This document shows positions 51,656 to 60,545 of a stretch of DNA of 64,000 nt, piece after piece. The translations under genes were made by a program, and so were the position numbers. A model generated the notes under the pieces. The model saw only the letters and a program-made list of their open reading frames with translations, made no database searches and was not told the DNA's origin. Position 1 is the first letter of the stretch. The number at the start of each line of letters is the position of its first letter. The DNA comes from Candidatus Methylomicrobium oryzae. GTDB taxonomy: Bacteria; Pseudomonadota; Gammaproteobacteria; Methylococcales; Methylomonadaceae. The DNA is taken from contig NZ_JAERVK010000003.1 in assembly GCF_016745425.1 (NCBI RefSeq), positions 276,370-340,369 of the forward strand. The letters are read 5' to 3'.

Positions 51656-52533
51656 AATGCGGTTTCGCAGCCCTGATCGGGCGCCCGAATGTCGGCAAGT
51701 CGACATTGATGAATCATCTGCTGAAACAAAAGATCAGCATCACCTCGCGTAAGCCGCAAACGACCCGGCACCGGATCGTCGGGATCAATACGACCGAGGC
51801 CGGACAGGTCGTTTATCTCGATACGCCCGGTATGCACCAAAGCGACAAGCGTGCCTTGAACCGCTATCTGAACCGGGCCGCCGATACCGCGCTGCTCGGC
51901 GTCGACGTGGTGGTCTGGCTGATCGACGGCCTGTCTTTTCATGAGTATGACGAGATAATTTTCAAAAAACTTGAGCAGGCAGGTTTGCCGGTTATTTTGG
52001 CGGTCAATAAGGTCGACCGGATCAAGGACAAGGAACAGATCCTGGCGTTTTTTGCCGAGGCGCAGCATCGTTTTCCGTTCAAGCATCTGGTGCCGATTTC
52101 GGCGCTCAAAAACACCCATCTCGAAGAGCTCGAAAAAGCGATCTTCGAACTGCTGCCCGAAGGCGGGCTGATCTATCCCGAAGACCAGATTACCGACCGT
52201 CCCGAGCGCTTTTTGTGCGCCGAAATCATCCGCGAAAAACTGACGCGCCGACTCGGCGACGAATTGCCGTATGCGTTGACCGTCGAAATCGAGCTGTTTC
52301 AGGAACAGCCCGGTATCACCAAGATTTATGCGGTGATCTGGGTCGAGCGGCAGGCGCAGAAAACGATCGTGATCGGCAAGGACGGCGAGATGCTGAAAAA
52401 AGTCGGCACCGATGCACGGCTGGATATCGAAAAGTTGCTCGATCGGAAGGTCTATATGCAATTGTGGGTGAAGGTCAAAAAGGGCTGGTCCGACAACGAG
52501 CGTACCTTGCAGAGCCTCGGCTTTAATGACTGA
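51652..52533 (+). CDS. era: GTPase Era
   Basis: 293 residues. GTP-binding motifs GRPNVGKST, LDTPGMHQ and NKVDR; C-terminal KH domain (VIWVERQAQKTIVIGKDGEMLKKVG) that binds the 3' end of 16S rRNA. Needed for 30S assembly. Overlaps rnc by 4 bp and recO by 8 bp. Confidence 0.97.
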   Translation: MKCGFAALIGRPNVGKSTLMNHLLKQKISITSRKPQTTRHRIVGINTTEAGQVVYLDTPGMHQSDKRALNRYLNRAADTALLGVDVVVWLIDGLSFHEYDEIIFKKLEQAGLPVILAVNKVDRIKDKEQILAFFAEAQHRFPFKHLVPISALKNTHLEELEKAIFELLPEGGLIYPEDQITDRPERFLCAEIIREKLTRRLGDELPYALTVEIELFQEQPGITKIYAVIWVERQAQKTIVIGKDGEMLKKVGTDARLDIEKLLDRKVYMQLWVKVKKGWSDNERTLQSLGFND

Positions 52534-53233
52534 AAATCGGGTTTTCCTGCAGCCTGCCTATATCCTCCAGCAGCGGGACTACCGCGAATCCAGCCTTATC
52601 GTCGAAGCGTTTACCCGGGATTTCGGACGCCTTTCGCTGCTGGCGAAAGGCGTCCGGAAGGCCAAATCGAAATCGCAGGGTCTCTTGCAGCCCTTTATCC
52701 CGTTGCGGCTGAGCTATCTCGGCAAAGCGGAATTAAAGACCCTGACCGATGTCGAACTGGCGGAGCCGTTTCAGCCGCTGACCGGGTTGGCGTTGTACTG
52801 CGGTTTCTACCTGAACGAATTGATCGAAGCTTTTTTGCACAAGGACGATCCGCACCCCGAACTGTTTGCCGATTATTGCCAATGTCTGGCCGATTTGCGG
52901 CAGGGCGGCCCGCTCGAAGCGGTGCTGCGAAACTTCGAACTCAATCTGATCGAGAAATCCGGCTACGGATTGCAGCTTGCGTATGATATGCAGCACGGTA
53001 AGCCGGTCGATCCGTCGAAAAAATACCACCTCGGCGCCGAACTGAGTCCGGTCGAAGCTACCGAGGGAATTTATACCGGAAAAAGCTTGCTGGCGATTCA
53101 GGCCCGGAATTTCGGCGATCCGGATGTGCTGGCGGAGGCGAAATCCTTGCTGAGGCATGTATTGGATCAGTTGCTGCACGGGAAACCGCTGAACAGCCGC
53201 AAGGTTCTCAACGAAATCATCAAACGTTTGTAA
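52526..53233 (+). CDS. recO: DNA repair protein RecO
   Basis: 235 residues. N-terminal OB fold (LQQRDYRESSLIVEAFTRDFGRLSLLAKGVRK) and helical C-terminal domain. Helps RecA load on SSB-coated DNA in the RecFOR pathway. No zinc-finger cysteines are evident, as in E. coli RecO. Position after era is standard. Confidence 0.94.
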   Translation: MTENRVFLQPAYILQQRDYRESSLIVEAFTRDFGRLSLLAKGVRKAKSKSQGLLQPFIPLRLSYLGKAELKTLTDVELAEPFQPLTGLALYCGFYLNELIEAFLHKDDPHPELFADYCQCLADLRQGGPLEAVLRNFELNLIEKSGYGLQLAYDMQHGKPVDPSKKYHLGAELSPVEATEGIYTGKSLLAIQARNFGDPDVLAEAKSLLRHVLDQLLHGKPLNSRKVLNEIIKRL

Positions 53234-53236
53234 TTC

Positions 53237-53983
53237 ATGGACAGCAGAGAAATTTTATTAGGCGTCAATATCGATCATGTGGCTACCGTCCGGCAGGCGC
53301 GCGGCACAGTGTATCCGGAGCCCGTTCAGGCGGCCCTGGCGGCCGAGCAGGCCGGTGCGGACAGCATCACCGCGCATCTGCGCGAAGATCGCCGGCACAT
53401 TCAGGATCGCGACCTGTTTTTACTGAAGGAAATGATCCAGACCCGGCTGAACATGGAGATGGCGGTGACCGAAGAGATGGTCGGCATCGCGGAAAAGCTC
53501 AAGCCGGCCGCCTGCTGTCTGGTGCCGGAAAAACGTGAGGAATTGACGACCGAAGGCGGATTGGACGTGGCGGGCAATCTGCTTCACGTCGCCTCGGCCT
53601 GCGCTAGGCTGGTGGCCGTTGGGGTGGAAGTGTCCCTGTTCATCGATCCGGAAGCGGCGCAGGTCGAAGCCGCGGTCAAGGCTGGTGCGCCGGTCGTCGA
53701 ACTGCACACCGGCCGTTATGCGGAAGCGCCGACTCCAGCCGCTCGCGCCCGGGAGCTGGAACGCATCCGGACAGCCGCGCGGCTGGCAGATCGTGCCGGC
53801 TTGCAGGTCAACGCAGGACATGGGCTGAATTACCATAATGTCCAGGCTATCTGCCGGATTCCCGAAATCGTCGAATTGAATATCGGTCACTCGATCGTTG
53901 CCCGAGCATTGTTCAGCGGCTTTGCGCAGGCGGTGGGGGATTTGAAACGGTTGATGATTCAAAGCCGATTATCCGGCCGTTAA
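53237..53983 (+). CDS. pdxJ: Pyridoxine 5'-phosphate synthase
   Basis: 248 residues. [16 protein letters not shown] at the N-terminus is the family signature; [16 protein letters not shown] and [14 protein letters not shown] supply the phosphate and active-site residues. Condenses 1-deoxyxylulose 5-phosphate with 3-amino-2-oxopropyl phosphate in vitamin B6 synthesis. Start is 4 bp after the recO stop. Confidence 0.96.
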   Translation: MDSREILLGVNIDHVATVRQARGTVYPEPVQAALAAEQAGADSITAHLREDRRHIQDRDLFLLKEMIQTRLNMEMAVTEEMVGIAEKLKPAACCLVPEKREELTTEGGLDVAGNLLHVASACARLVAVGVEVSLFIDPEAAQVEAAVKAGAPVVELHTGRYAEAPTPAARARELERIRTAARLADRAGLQVNAGHGLNYHNVQAICRIPEIVELNIGHSIVARALFSGFAQAVGDLKRLMIQSRLSGR

Positions 53984-53991
53984 AGCAGCGC

Positions 53992-54732
53992 ATGAAGCTG
54001 GTCCATCACCAATTGACTTCCCCGGGAGACCGGGAGATCAACCAGGACTGTATGGCTTACCGGATCGGCCGCGACTTTGCCGTGTTTGTCGTCGCCGATG
54101 GTCTGGGCGGACATTATGCCGGGGAAAAAGCTTCGCGTTTCTTTTGCCACGGACTGATCAAGAACACGCAGTTCTTTGCGGATTTGATGCGCGAGAAACC
54201 GGCGGTCACCATGTCGCTGTGGGCGGATGCGGCGGTCGAAGAAATGCGGCAGCTGTCGGCGCATGATTCGGAGGCTCTTCAGGCGCACACCACCTGTGCG
54301 ATTCTTTATCTCGACAAAGCGTACGTATTAACCGCGCATTGCGGCGATTCGAGGGTGTACAGGCTGAATTCGCAGGGGATCGTCTGGCGAACGCGGGATC
54401 ATTCGGTTCTGCAGGGGCTCTTGGAAGAAGGCAAAATCACCGAAGCCGAAATGGGCGGCCATCCGGAGCAGAATTGCCTGTTGCGCAGCATCAACGTCGC
54501 GAAGGGGCATGAAGTCGAGATCAATGTCTATCCGGCTCCGCAAGCGGGAGAAACCTTTGTTCTCTGCAGTGACGGATTTTGGGAAAATGTGAAAACTCAG
54601 GAACTGGTTCAGCTGGCACAGCCCCAAGCCGAACTGGATGACTTGGGAAAAATAGCCAAACTCTCGCTCTTGCGCGCAAGCGGCAAGAGCGACAATATTA
54701 CTGTGCAGTGGGTTCGCTGTCTGGCGACGTGA
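53992..54732 (+). CDS. PP2C-family serine/threonine protein phosphatase
   Basis: 246 residues. Metal-binding motifs of PP2C: REINQDCMAYR, VVADGLGGHYAGEKAS, AHCGDSRVYRL, and LCSDGFWE near the end, with GKSDNITVQWVR. No sensor domain is present, so it is a stand-alone phosphatase; no partner kinase is in this window. Starts 8 bp after pdxJ, so probably co-transcribed, although pdxJ is not usually linked to phosphatases. Confidence 0.9.
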   Translation: MKLVHHQLTSPGDREINQDCMAYRIGRDFAVFVVADGLGGHYAGEKASRFFCHGLIKNTQFFADLMREKPAVTMSLWADAAVEEMRQLSAHDSEALQAHTTCAILYLDKAYVLTAHCGDSRVYRLNSQGIVWRTRDHSVLQGLLEEGKITEAEMGGHPEQNCLLRSINVAKGHEVEINVYPAPQAGETFVLCSDGFWENVKTQELVQLAQPQAELDDLGKIAKLSLLRASGKSDNITVQWVRCLAT

Positions 54733-55059
54733 AGGACGCGAAGGCGATTGCAGGCTACGTTTGCAGGATTTGGTCGATCATTACTTCCCCGCCGAGTGCT
54801 CGCTCATCGTAAGCCCGTCCTCCTGCCTAGCTTGAGTTGTCAGCCGCTGCGGTAGGGTACGCTGTGCGTACCATTGAAGTGAAAAGGTACGCACAGCGTA
54901 CCCTACATGCAAACTAAGGGGAGGGGGAAGAGCGTATTTGCCCCATTGTCGCCGTCCGAGATAGCACAACATGGAGGGACGATCGGACGCCCTTGTCTTA
55001 GCCGGTTTGCGGATGGTTTATTTTAATAATGGGATTGGAGAGCTTTCCCGGGCGCATTT
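54733..55059. other. 327-bp intergenic region between convergent genes
   Basis: Dominated by the 21-bp perfect palindrome at 54852-54906 (separate entry). No gene seen. Confidence 0.5.
54852..54906. repeat. Perfect 21-bp inverted repeat (GTAGGGTACG..CGTACCCTAC)
   Basis: Left arm 54852-54872 begins GTAGGGTACGCTGTGCG; right arm 54886-54906 is its exact reverse complement; the loop is 13 nt. No T-run, placed between convergent genes; could act as a bidirectional terminator or be a REP-type element. Confidence 0.75.
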
Positions 55060-56022
55060 CTACTGCGCGGCGAAGCCGTGTTTGCGCATCCGGTAAAGCA
55101 GCGTATCCCGGGAAAGACCCAGCAATCGCGCCGACTGGCTGCGGTTGCCATGAGTCCGATTCAAGGCCTGATAGATCAGGTCGGCTTCCAGTGTGTCCAA
55201 TTGCACGCCGCCTTCAGGAAGTTTGAAGCCGGTTTCGAGCTTGCGTTCTTCCTCCGCGCCGCGGGTAAATTCGAACGGCAGGTTCTCGGGTTCGATGGTT
55301 CTGCCCGCCAGTAAAATGCACAGCCGTTCGCACAAATTGCGCAATTCCCGGATGTTGCCCGGCCACGGATAAGTCTTCAGGATTTTGAGCGAATGCCGGC
55401 TGAATTTGGGGGCGTCGATTGAATGCGTTTTCGAGAATACGTCCAGGAAGTGGTTGATCAGCAGTCCGATGTCTTCGGAACGCTGGGCGAGGGACGGCAG
55501 TTCCAGCGGTACCACATTCAGGCGGAAATACAAATCCTGCCGGAATTCGCCGGCGGCGATTTGCTGGACGAGGTCGCTGTTGGTCGCGGCGATCACGCGC
55601 ACGTTGACTTTATAGGGCTTCGTGTCGCCGACTGCGAGGCATTCGCCCGAATCCAGAAAGCGCAGCAACTTTGCCTGGATCGAAACCGGCAACGAGTTGA
55701 TTTCGTCCAGAAACAGGGTACCGCCGTCGGCGGCCTGGAACAGGCCCTGCTGGTTCGCAATCGCGCCGGTGAAAGCGCCTTTTTTGTGGCCGAACAATTC
55801 GGATTCGATCAGGGTCTCGGGCAGTGCGGCGCAGTTCAGCGTAATGAACGGCTTGTGCGCGCGCGGACTGGCTTTTTGCAGGGCACTCGCCAATACTTCC
55901 TTGCCGGTGCCGGTTTCGCCCTTAATCAAGATCGTGACATCGGTCATGGCGGCGATGCCGGCGCTGCGCAACAACGATTCCAATGCGGGGGATTGACCAA
56001 TGATCGAGCTAAAAGGGTTCAT
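55060..56022 (-). CDS. Sigma-54-dependent transcriptional activator without sensor domain
   Basis: 320 residues. The AAA+ domain starts almost at residue 1 (IIGQSPALESLLRSAG) with Walker A GETGTGKE, the sigma-54 contact loop KKGAFTGAIA, Walker B GGTLFLDEI and PWPGNIRELRNLCER. C-terminal Fis-type helix-turn-helix NRSQSARLLGLSRDTLLYRMRKHG. No N-terminal receiver, GAF or PAS domain, unlike most NtrC-type proteins (PspF-like plan). ATG at 56022; the frame is open further upstream but only across the preceding gene. Follows the TauE/SafE-like gene by 14 bp. Confidence 0.88.
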   Translation of the reverse strand: MNPFSSIIGQSPALESLLRSAGIAAMTDVTILIKGETGTGKEVLASALQKASPRAHKPFITLNCAALPETLIESELFGHKKGAFTGAIANQQGLFQAADGGTLFLDEINSLPVSIQAKLLRFLDSGECLAVGDTKPYKVNVRVIAATNSDLVQQIAAGEFRQDLYFRLNVVPLELPSLAQRSEDIGLLINHFLDVFSKTHSIDAPKFSRHSLKILKTYPWPGNIRELRNLCERLCILLAGRTIEPENLPFEFTRGAEEERKLETGFKLPEGGVQLDTLEADLIYQALNRTHGNRSQSARLLGLSRDTLLYRMRKHGFAAQ

Positions 56023-56036
56023 AAGTGGATCCTCTC

Positions 56037-56768
56037 TCAATGAATTGCGGAATGCGCCGTGTAAGCCATCGGATTCAGCCACGGCAGGGCGGCGAACAAA
56101 GCGAGCGCAACCATGATCAGGCCTGCAACCTGCTTGAAATAGCGCCATCTGGATAACCGCACCAATGATCCTGTCATTATACCGATACCCATTACAGCCG
56201 GTAAAGTGCCGAGTCCGAAAAAAAACATCGTCAGCATGCTGTGCGGGATACTGCCGGCGGTTGCGGCCAAGGCCAGCGCCGCATAGACTAGGCCGCACGG
56301 CAACCAGCCCCAGACTATCCCGAACAGGAAGGCGTGCCAGCGGTTTTTGACCGGGATCAGTTTGCGCCCGTAAGGTTCGATCAGCTTCCACAACCGCAGG
56401 CCGGCTTTTTCGATATAGGCGAAACGCGGAAACCAGCCGGCAATATAAAGGCCGGAGCCGGTCATGATCACCGCGGAAACGATTTGCAGCAGCCGGTACC
56501 CCTGTATGCGTCCGACCGAATGCAAAATCAACAGATCGATCATGCCGGCCAGGGCGCCGGCCAGTGCATAGCTTAGGATGCGCCCGGCATTGTAGTTGAA
56601 GACGTAAGGAATCAGCGAGGATTTTTTGGCGCGGATTTCGGAGCTCAAGCTGAGCGTCAGCGTACCGATAATCGATCCGCACATCCCGATGCAATGGACG
56701 CTGCTGAATAGCCCCATCAAAAACGCGACCGGATAGGATGTCGAAAAAGCGGGGTCAAACACCATCAT
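56037..56768 (-). CDS. TauE/SafE-like membrane protein (UreH/DsbD-like domain)
   Basis: 243 residues, about six membrane helices. The FLMGLFSSVHCIGMCGSIIG segment is the mark of the sulfite exporter TauE/SafE-type proteins often found beside copper-handling and cbb3 oxidase assembly genes; the CxxxC-like pair could bind metal. YVFNYNAGRILSYALAGALAG and WGWLPCGLVYAAL are also conserved. Substrate not known. Located between pyrF and the sigma-54 activator on the same strand. Confidence 0.8.
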   Translation of the reverse strand: MMVFDPAFSTSYPVAFLMGLFSSVHCIGMCGSIIGTLTLSLSSEIRAKKSSLIPYVFNYNAGRILSYALAGALAGMIDLLILHSVGRIQGYRLLQIVSAVIMTGSGLYIAGWFPRFAYIEKAGLRLWKLIEPYGRKLIPVKNRWHAFLFGIVWGWLPCGLVYAALALAATAGSIPHSMLTMFFFGLGTLPAVMGIGIMTGSLVRLSRWRYFKQVAGLIMVALALFAALPWLNPMAYTAHSAIH

Positions 56769-56824
56769 TTCCCCGCATTAACGCGCGGTCGGGCAAAGGA
56801 TTTAAGAGCAACAGAAACACCGGC

Positions 56825-57550
56825 TCAACGGAATTGATCGCGAATCTGTCCCTGAATTTTTTCGGCCATCGCTTTCGGGTCGGCGGCGTCGCGTATCGGC
56901 CGGCCCACCACGATATAATCGGCGCCATTCCGGAAGGCGGTTTCGACGGTCGCCACCCGTTTTTGATCGTCTTCTTCGCGGTTCTCGACCGGCCGTATCC
57001 CCGGCGTGACGACCAAAAGGCGCTGGCCCAGCTCCTCGCGCAGCATCGGCGCTTCGAGTCCCGACGAAACGACGCCGTCGCAGCCGTGCTGCAAGGCGCG
57101 CCGAGCGCGCGAGAGCACCAGCTCGCGCACGTCGCACTGGAAACCGAGGTCGTTCAGGTCGCCGCGGTCCAGGCTGGTTAGCGCGGTGACCGCCAAAACT
57201 TTCAAGGGGCCCTTATCCTTGGCGGCCGCTTCCATGATCGCATCGTTACCGTGAATCGTTGCGAAATCGACGCCTTTGCTGCTCAGCGCCTTGATCGCAC
57301 GTCCCACCGTCGCAGGCACGTCGAAAAATTTCAGATCGACGAAGACTTTTTTATTGCGCTGTTTCAGCCATTCGATGAAGCCGAAATAATCGCCCGACAT
57401 AAACAATTCCATCCCCACCTTGTAAAACACGACACTGTCGCCGAGCATTTCGACCAAAGTGCGTGCTTGTTCGAAGCCGGGCACATCCAGGGCCATGATC
57501 AGGCGTTCTTCATTCGGGATGGGCTTTATGGACAGAAAGGAATCGTTCAT
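56825..57550 (-). CDS. pyrF: Orotidine 5'-phosphate decarboxylase
   Basis: 241 residues. The catalytic DLKFFDVPATVG (Asp-x-Lys-x-x-Asp) is near residue 73; LIMALDVPGFEQA is at the N-terminus, and VTPGIRP and DYIVVGRPIRDAADP close the phosphate site. Converts OMP to UMP in pyrimidine synthesis. ATG at 57550 preferred; a TTG four codons upstream is possible. No clear ribosome site. Confidence 0.95.
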   Translation of the reverse strand: MNDSFLSIKPIPNEERLIMALDVPGFEQARTLVEMLGDSVVFYKVGMELFMSGDYFGFIEWLKQRNKKVFVDLKFFDVPATVGRAIKALSSKGVDFATIHGNDAIMEAAAKDKGPLKVLAVTALTSLDRGDLNDLGFQCDVRELVLSRARRALQHGCDGVVSSGLEAPMLREELGQRLLVVTPGIRPVENREEDDQKRVATVETAFRNGADYIVVGRPIRDAADPKAMAEKIQGQIRDQFR

Positions 57551-57962
57551 CGGGCAGGGCAATCGGGTTGAATAGGATAAAAAACTAAAAAATTCGCCAT
57601 ATCATACCATGCCCTCGGAATAGAGTGAGATGTACGGAATGACTCACCGCCGGCAAAAGCGCAAACGGTACAGTGAAGCGGGTGTTTCGGCCCTTAGGAT
57701 TTGGCTCCGAATAATTTCCCGAGATCGGTAGACTACGGATAGGCTGAAATAAACGCTCAAGTCCCCCTTTGAAAAAGGGGGATCGAGGGGGATTTATATT
57801 TTGATAAATCTCCCCTAACCCCTCGGTAACTGCTTCCTGCGTTACTCTACCTCCTGCATCCATGCAGTCGTCTTTTTCAAAGAGGGGGACTGAACATATA
57901 CGCGCTGAAAAGCTACGCAATGCGAACAGATGAAAACCGGGAAGTTATACCCGTTCAAATCG
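57551..57962. other. 412-bp intergenic region with dispersed repeats
   Basis: Contains CCCCCTTTGAAAAAGGGGGA at about 57764-57783 with GGGGGATTTAT, then CTCCCC and CCTCCTGCATCCATGCAG at about 57850-57868. The same pieces recur at 46.1 kb and 63.9 kb. No gene seen. Confidence 0.5.
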
Positions 57963-58541
57963 TTACTTGACCAGATTCCATTTTCCGGTTTTCGGGTCGA
58001 GGCAAGCCGTGCGCTTTTCGCGGATCTTTTTCCCGTCCGGCAGCGTAACGGTTTCTTCCAGATTCTGGCATTTTTGTTGGGTTTGCGGATTCAGGCTGAG
58101 CTGGCCGATCGGGTTGATCGCAACTTGACTTCCGGTTTGCGGGTTCAGCCATTGCTGCGACTGGTTGATATTGCCCGTTTGCAATAATCCGCCCAATTGT
58201 TGGAGGCGGAAGTTCTGGTCGACAGGAGCAAGCTGCGAGCCGATTTGTCCGTTGAAAACGCTGCCGGCCATGCCCTGGATAATGGCTGCAATAACCGCCC
58301 CCGAAAGCGAGCCGAGCCCAGACTGTGCGCCGGTATTCGGATAGCCGCCGTAAGGATTTCCTCCATACGGGTTGCCTCCGTACGGATATCCCTGATTGGG
58401 GTATCCGGGAGCCGGGTAGCCCTGCGCAGGATAGCCGCCGGGATAGCCGGCATTGTTGCCGAGGCCGCCCCCCATGCATCCCGTGATCAAAGCGGCAGAG
58501 GCGAGTGAGGCAATTTGTCCGAATCGATAAAGTTTATTCAT
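57963..58541 (-). CDS. Lipoprotein with Gly-Tyr-Pro repeats
   Basis: 192 residues. Lipobox LITGC at residues 18-22 predicts a lipid-anchored envelope protein. Residues about 31-70 are a low-complexity run of GYP and GGNPYGG units; a QGMAGSVFNGQIGSQLAP helix follows. The C-terminus (CQNLEETVTLPDGKKIREKRTACLDPKTGKW) resembles the tail of glycine-zipper/17-kDa surface antigen-like lipoproteins, with two cysteines that could pair. Function unknown. Confidence 0.75.
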   Translation of the reverse strand: MNKLYRFGQIASLASAALITGCMGGGLGNNAGYPGGYPAQGYPAPGYPNQGYPYGGNPYGGNPYGGYPNTGAQSGLGSLSGAVIAAIIQGMAGSVFNGQIGSQLAPVDQNFRLQQLGGLLQTGNINQSQQWLNPQTGSQVAINPIGQLSLNPQTQQKCQNLEETVTLPDGKKIREKRTACLDPKTGKWNLVK

Positions 58542-59033
58542 AGTTACTCAATGAAATTGTTGTGAAAAAATTGGCTGGGGATGATATTCAAAAAGCCTTT
58601 CCCGGTCCACTACAGACGACTCATATCATCGCAGTTTATTTTCAGGGATGAAAGCCGGTTCCAATTGTCTGAACGGTGCATATCGAGCTGGCGTTATTAT
58701 CTGGCTTCAAACTTAATGCTTCCTGAACCATGGGATTGAACCTGCCGTACGGGTGCCGTTAACGAGAATGGCTCCCCATAAGCCGGCCAGTAGCTGGCTG
58801 CCCTATGGAATCCGCATGGGCTACTGAAGTTAACGGCTTTAATGATGTGCTTTATCGCGGCGTGCATTCAGCCCTATTTTAACAGGCGATTGATTCGTAT
58901 CGGTAAATCTTCCGGCTCCCGCGGCGGCGCTTGGCTTGCCGTTGAGGTAGGTGCATAATTTTAATGAAATATTCAGCACGATATTTATAATATCGCGCCA
59001 ATTTAATTCGATTGGTTCATTAATAATTCGATT
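58542..59033. other. 492-bp intergenic region upstream of trkA with nested palindrome
   Basis: Divergent gap. The nested structure at 58755-58837 is described separately; AT-rich DNA (about 58957-59033) precedes trkA and may hold its promoter. No gene seen. Confidence 0.5.
58755..58837. repeat. Nested three-tier palindrome
   Basis: Outer stem GCCGTTAAC (58755-58763)/GTTAACGGC (58829-58837), middle CCATA (58776-58780)/TATGG (58804-58808), inner GCCAG (58786-58790)/CTGGC (58794-58798). All perfect and properly nested, so one folded RNA or DNA cruciform could form. Confidence 0.55.
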
Positions 59034-60410
59034 ATGAAAATCCTCATTCTCGGAGCGGGCGTAACCGGCTCGTCGGTCGCCGAGGCTTTGGCAAGCGAAG
59101 AAAACGATATCATGGTGATCGACTTCAAGCCCGAGCTCCTGGATTCCTTGAAGCAGCGCTTCGATATTGCGACGGTGAGCGGCAATGCGGCGCATCCGAG
59201 CGTACTCGAACAGGCCGGCGTGCATAATACCGACATGGTGATCGCGGTAACGGATAGCGACGAAACCAACATGCTGGCCTGCCTGATCATCAACGCGCTG
59301 TACAGCCGCCCGAAAACGATCGCCCGGGTGCGCGCGATCGATTACATGAAAAACCCGAATTTATTCAGCCCGGCCGGCATTCCGATCGACATCGTGATCA
59401 GCCCCGAGCAGATCGTGATGGAGTCGATCCGCAATTTGATCGAGTTTCCCGGCGTGCTGCACATTTCCGATTTCGCGGGAGGGTTGGTGCGGCTGTTTTC
59501 GGTCAAAGTGGTGCCGAACGGCTTTTTGACCGGTAAAAAGATCCGCGCGTTCAAGGAGCATTTATCCGATGCCAAAATCCGCATCGTCGCCATCTTCCGG
59601 GACGGCAAGCCTCTGGTCGTGAACGGCGACGCGACGATCGAAACCGGCGACGAGATTTTTCTGGTCGCGCCGCGCGAGCAGGTCCGGCACGTCCTGAAGT
59701 CGCTGCATAAACTGGAAGCGCCGCTGAAGCGGATCATCATCGCCGGCGGCGGGCATGTCGGCAAGCGGCTGGCGCTGGCGCTGCAGAACGACCATCAGGT
59801 CAAGATCATCGAACTCAACCCGAAACGGGCGAATAAGATCGCCAACGAGCTCGAAAAAACGGTAGTGTTGCATGGCGATTGCGCCGACGAAACCTTGCTG
59901 ATCGACGAATCGATCGGCAGTACCGACCTGTTTTGCGCAATCACCGAAAATGACGGAGTCAACATCATTTCCGCCTCGCTGGCGAAAAGCCTGGGCGTAC
60001 GCAAGGCGATTTGCCTGCTCAACCATAAATCCTACACCAAGCTGCTGGCCGATACCGATATCGATGTCGCGGTGCTGCCGAATCAGGAAACGCTGGGCAG
60101 TATTCTAAAGCATGTGCGCCGCGGCGATGTGGTGCAGGTGCGTTCATTATGCGGCGGCAGCGCCGAAGCGATCGAGGCGATCGCGCATTACAGCGGCGAC
60201 AGCGATCCGAACTCGGTAGTCGGACGGCGCGTGGACAGCATCCATTTTCCGGCCGGCATCGTGATGGGCGCCCTGATACGGAACGGCGAAGTCATTCCGA
60301 TCCATCACGACGTGATCTTCGAGGAAGGCGACCATGTGGTCATGTTCGCAATGGACAAAAAGCTGGTCAGCAATATCGAAAAAATCTTTCAGCCATTGCA
60401 TAAGGTCTGA
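59034..60410 (+). CDS. trkA: Trk system potassium uptake regulatory protein TrkA
   Basis: 458 residues, two RCK halves. NAD-binding motifs MKILILGAGVTGSSVAEAL and RIIIAGGGHVGKRLALAL, and acidic strand ends (MVIDFKPE, KIIELNPKR). TrkA-C domains end each half. Peripheral protein gating the TrkH channel. trkH follows after 135 bp. Confidence 0.95.
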   Translation: MKILILGAGVTGSSVAEALASEENDIMVIDFKPELLDSLKQRFDIATVSGNAAHPSVLEQAGVHNTDMVIAVTDSDETNMLACLIINALYSRPKTIARVRAIDYMKNPNLFSPAGIPIDIVISPEQIVMESIRNLIEFPGVLHISDFAGGLVRLFSVKVVPNGFLTGKKIRAFKEHLSDAKIRIVAIFRDGKPLVVNGDATIETGDEIFLVAPREQVRHVLKSLHKLEAPLKRIIIAGGGHVGKRLALALQNDHQVKIIELNPKRANKIANELEKTVVLHGDCADETLLIDESIGSTDLFCAITENDGVNIISASLAKSLGVRKAICLLNHKSYTKLLADTDIDVAVLPNQETLGSILKHVRRGDVVQVRSLCGGSAEAIEAIAHYSGDSDPNSVVGRRVDSIHFPAGIVMGALIRNGEVIPIHHDVIFEEGDHVVMFAMDKKLVSNIEKIFQPLHKV

Positions 60411-60545
60411 TAAAGCGGGAACCATGGACGATTTTCGCGGCCTTTGCCCGCTCTTATCCCATTCGAAATTTTCTCTCCCGAGCCTTTTCGGTATTTCTTC
60501 AACCGGTTTGGAGGGATGGCTTAGCCATTCCGCACGGTCAACGCT

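Noticed and set aside
55060..56694. 544-residue version of the sigma-54 activator with an N-terminal sensor
   Set aside because: The extra 224 residues overlap the TauE/SafE gene in another frame and are not domain-like; ATG at 56022 fits the AAA+ start.
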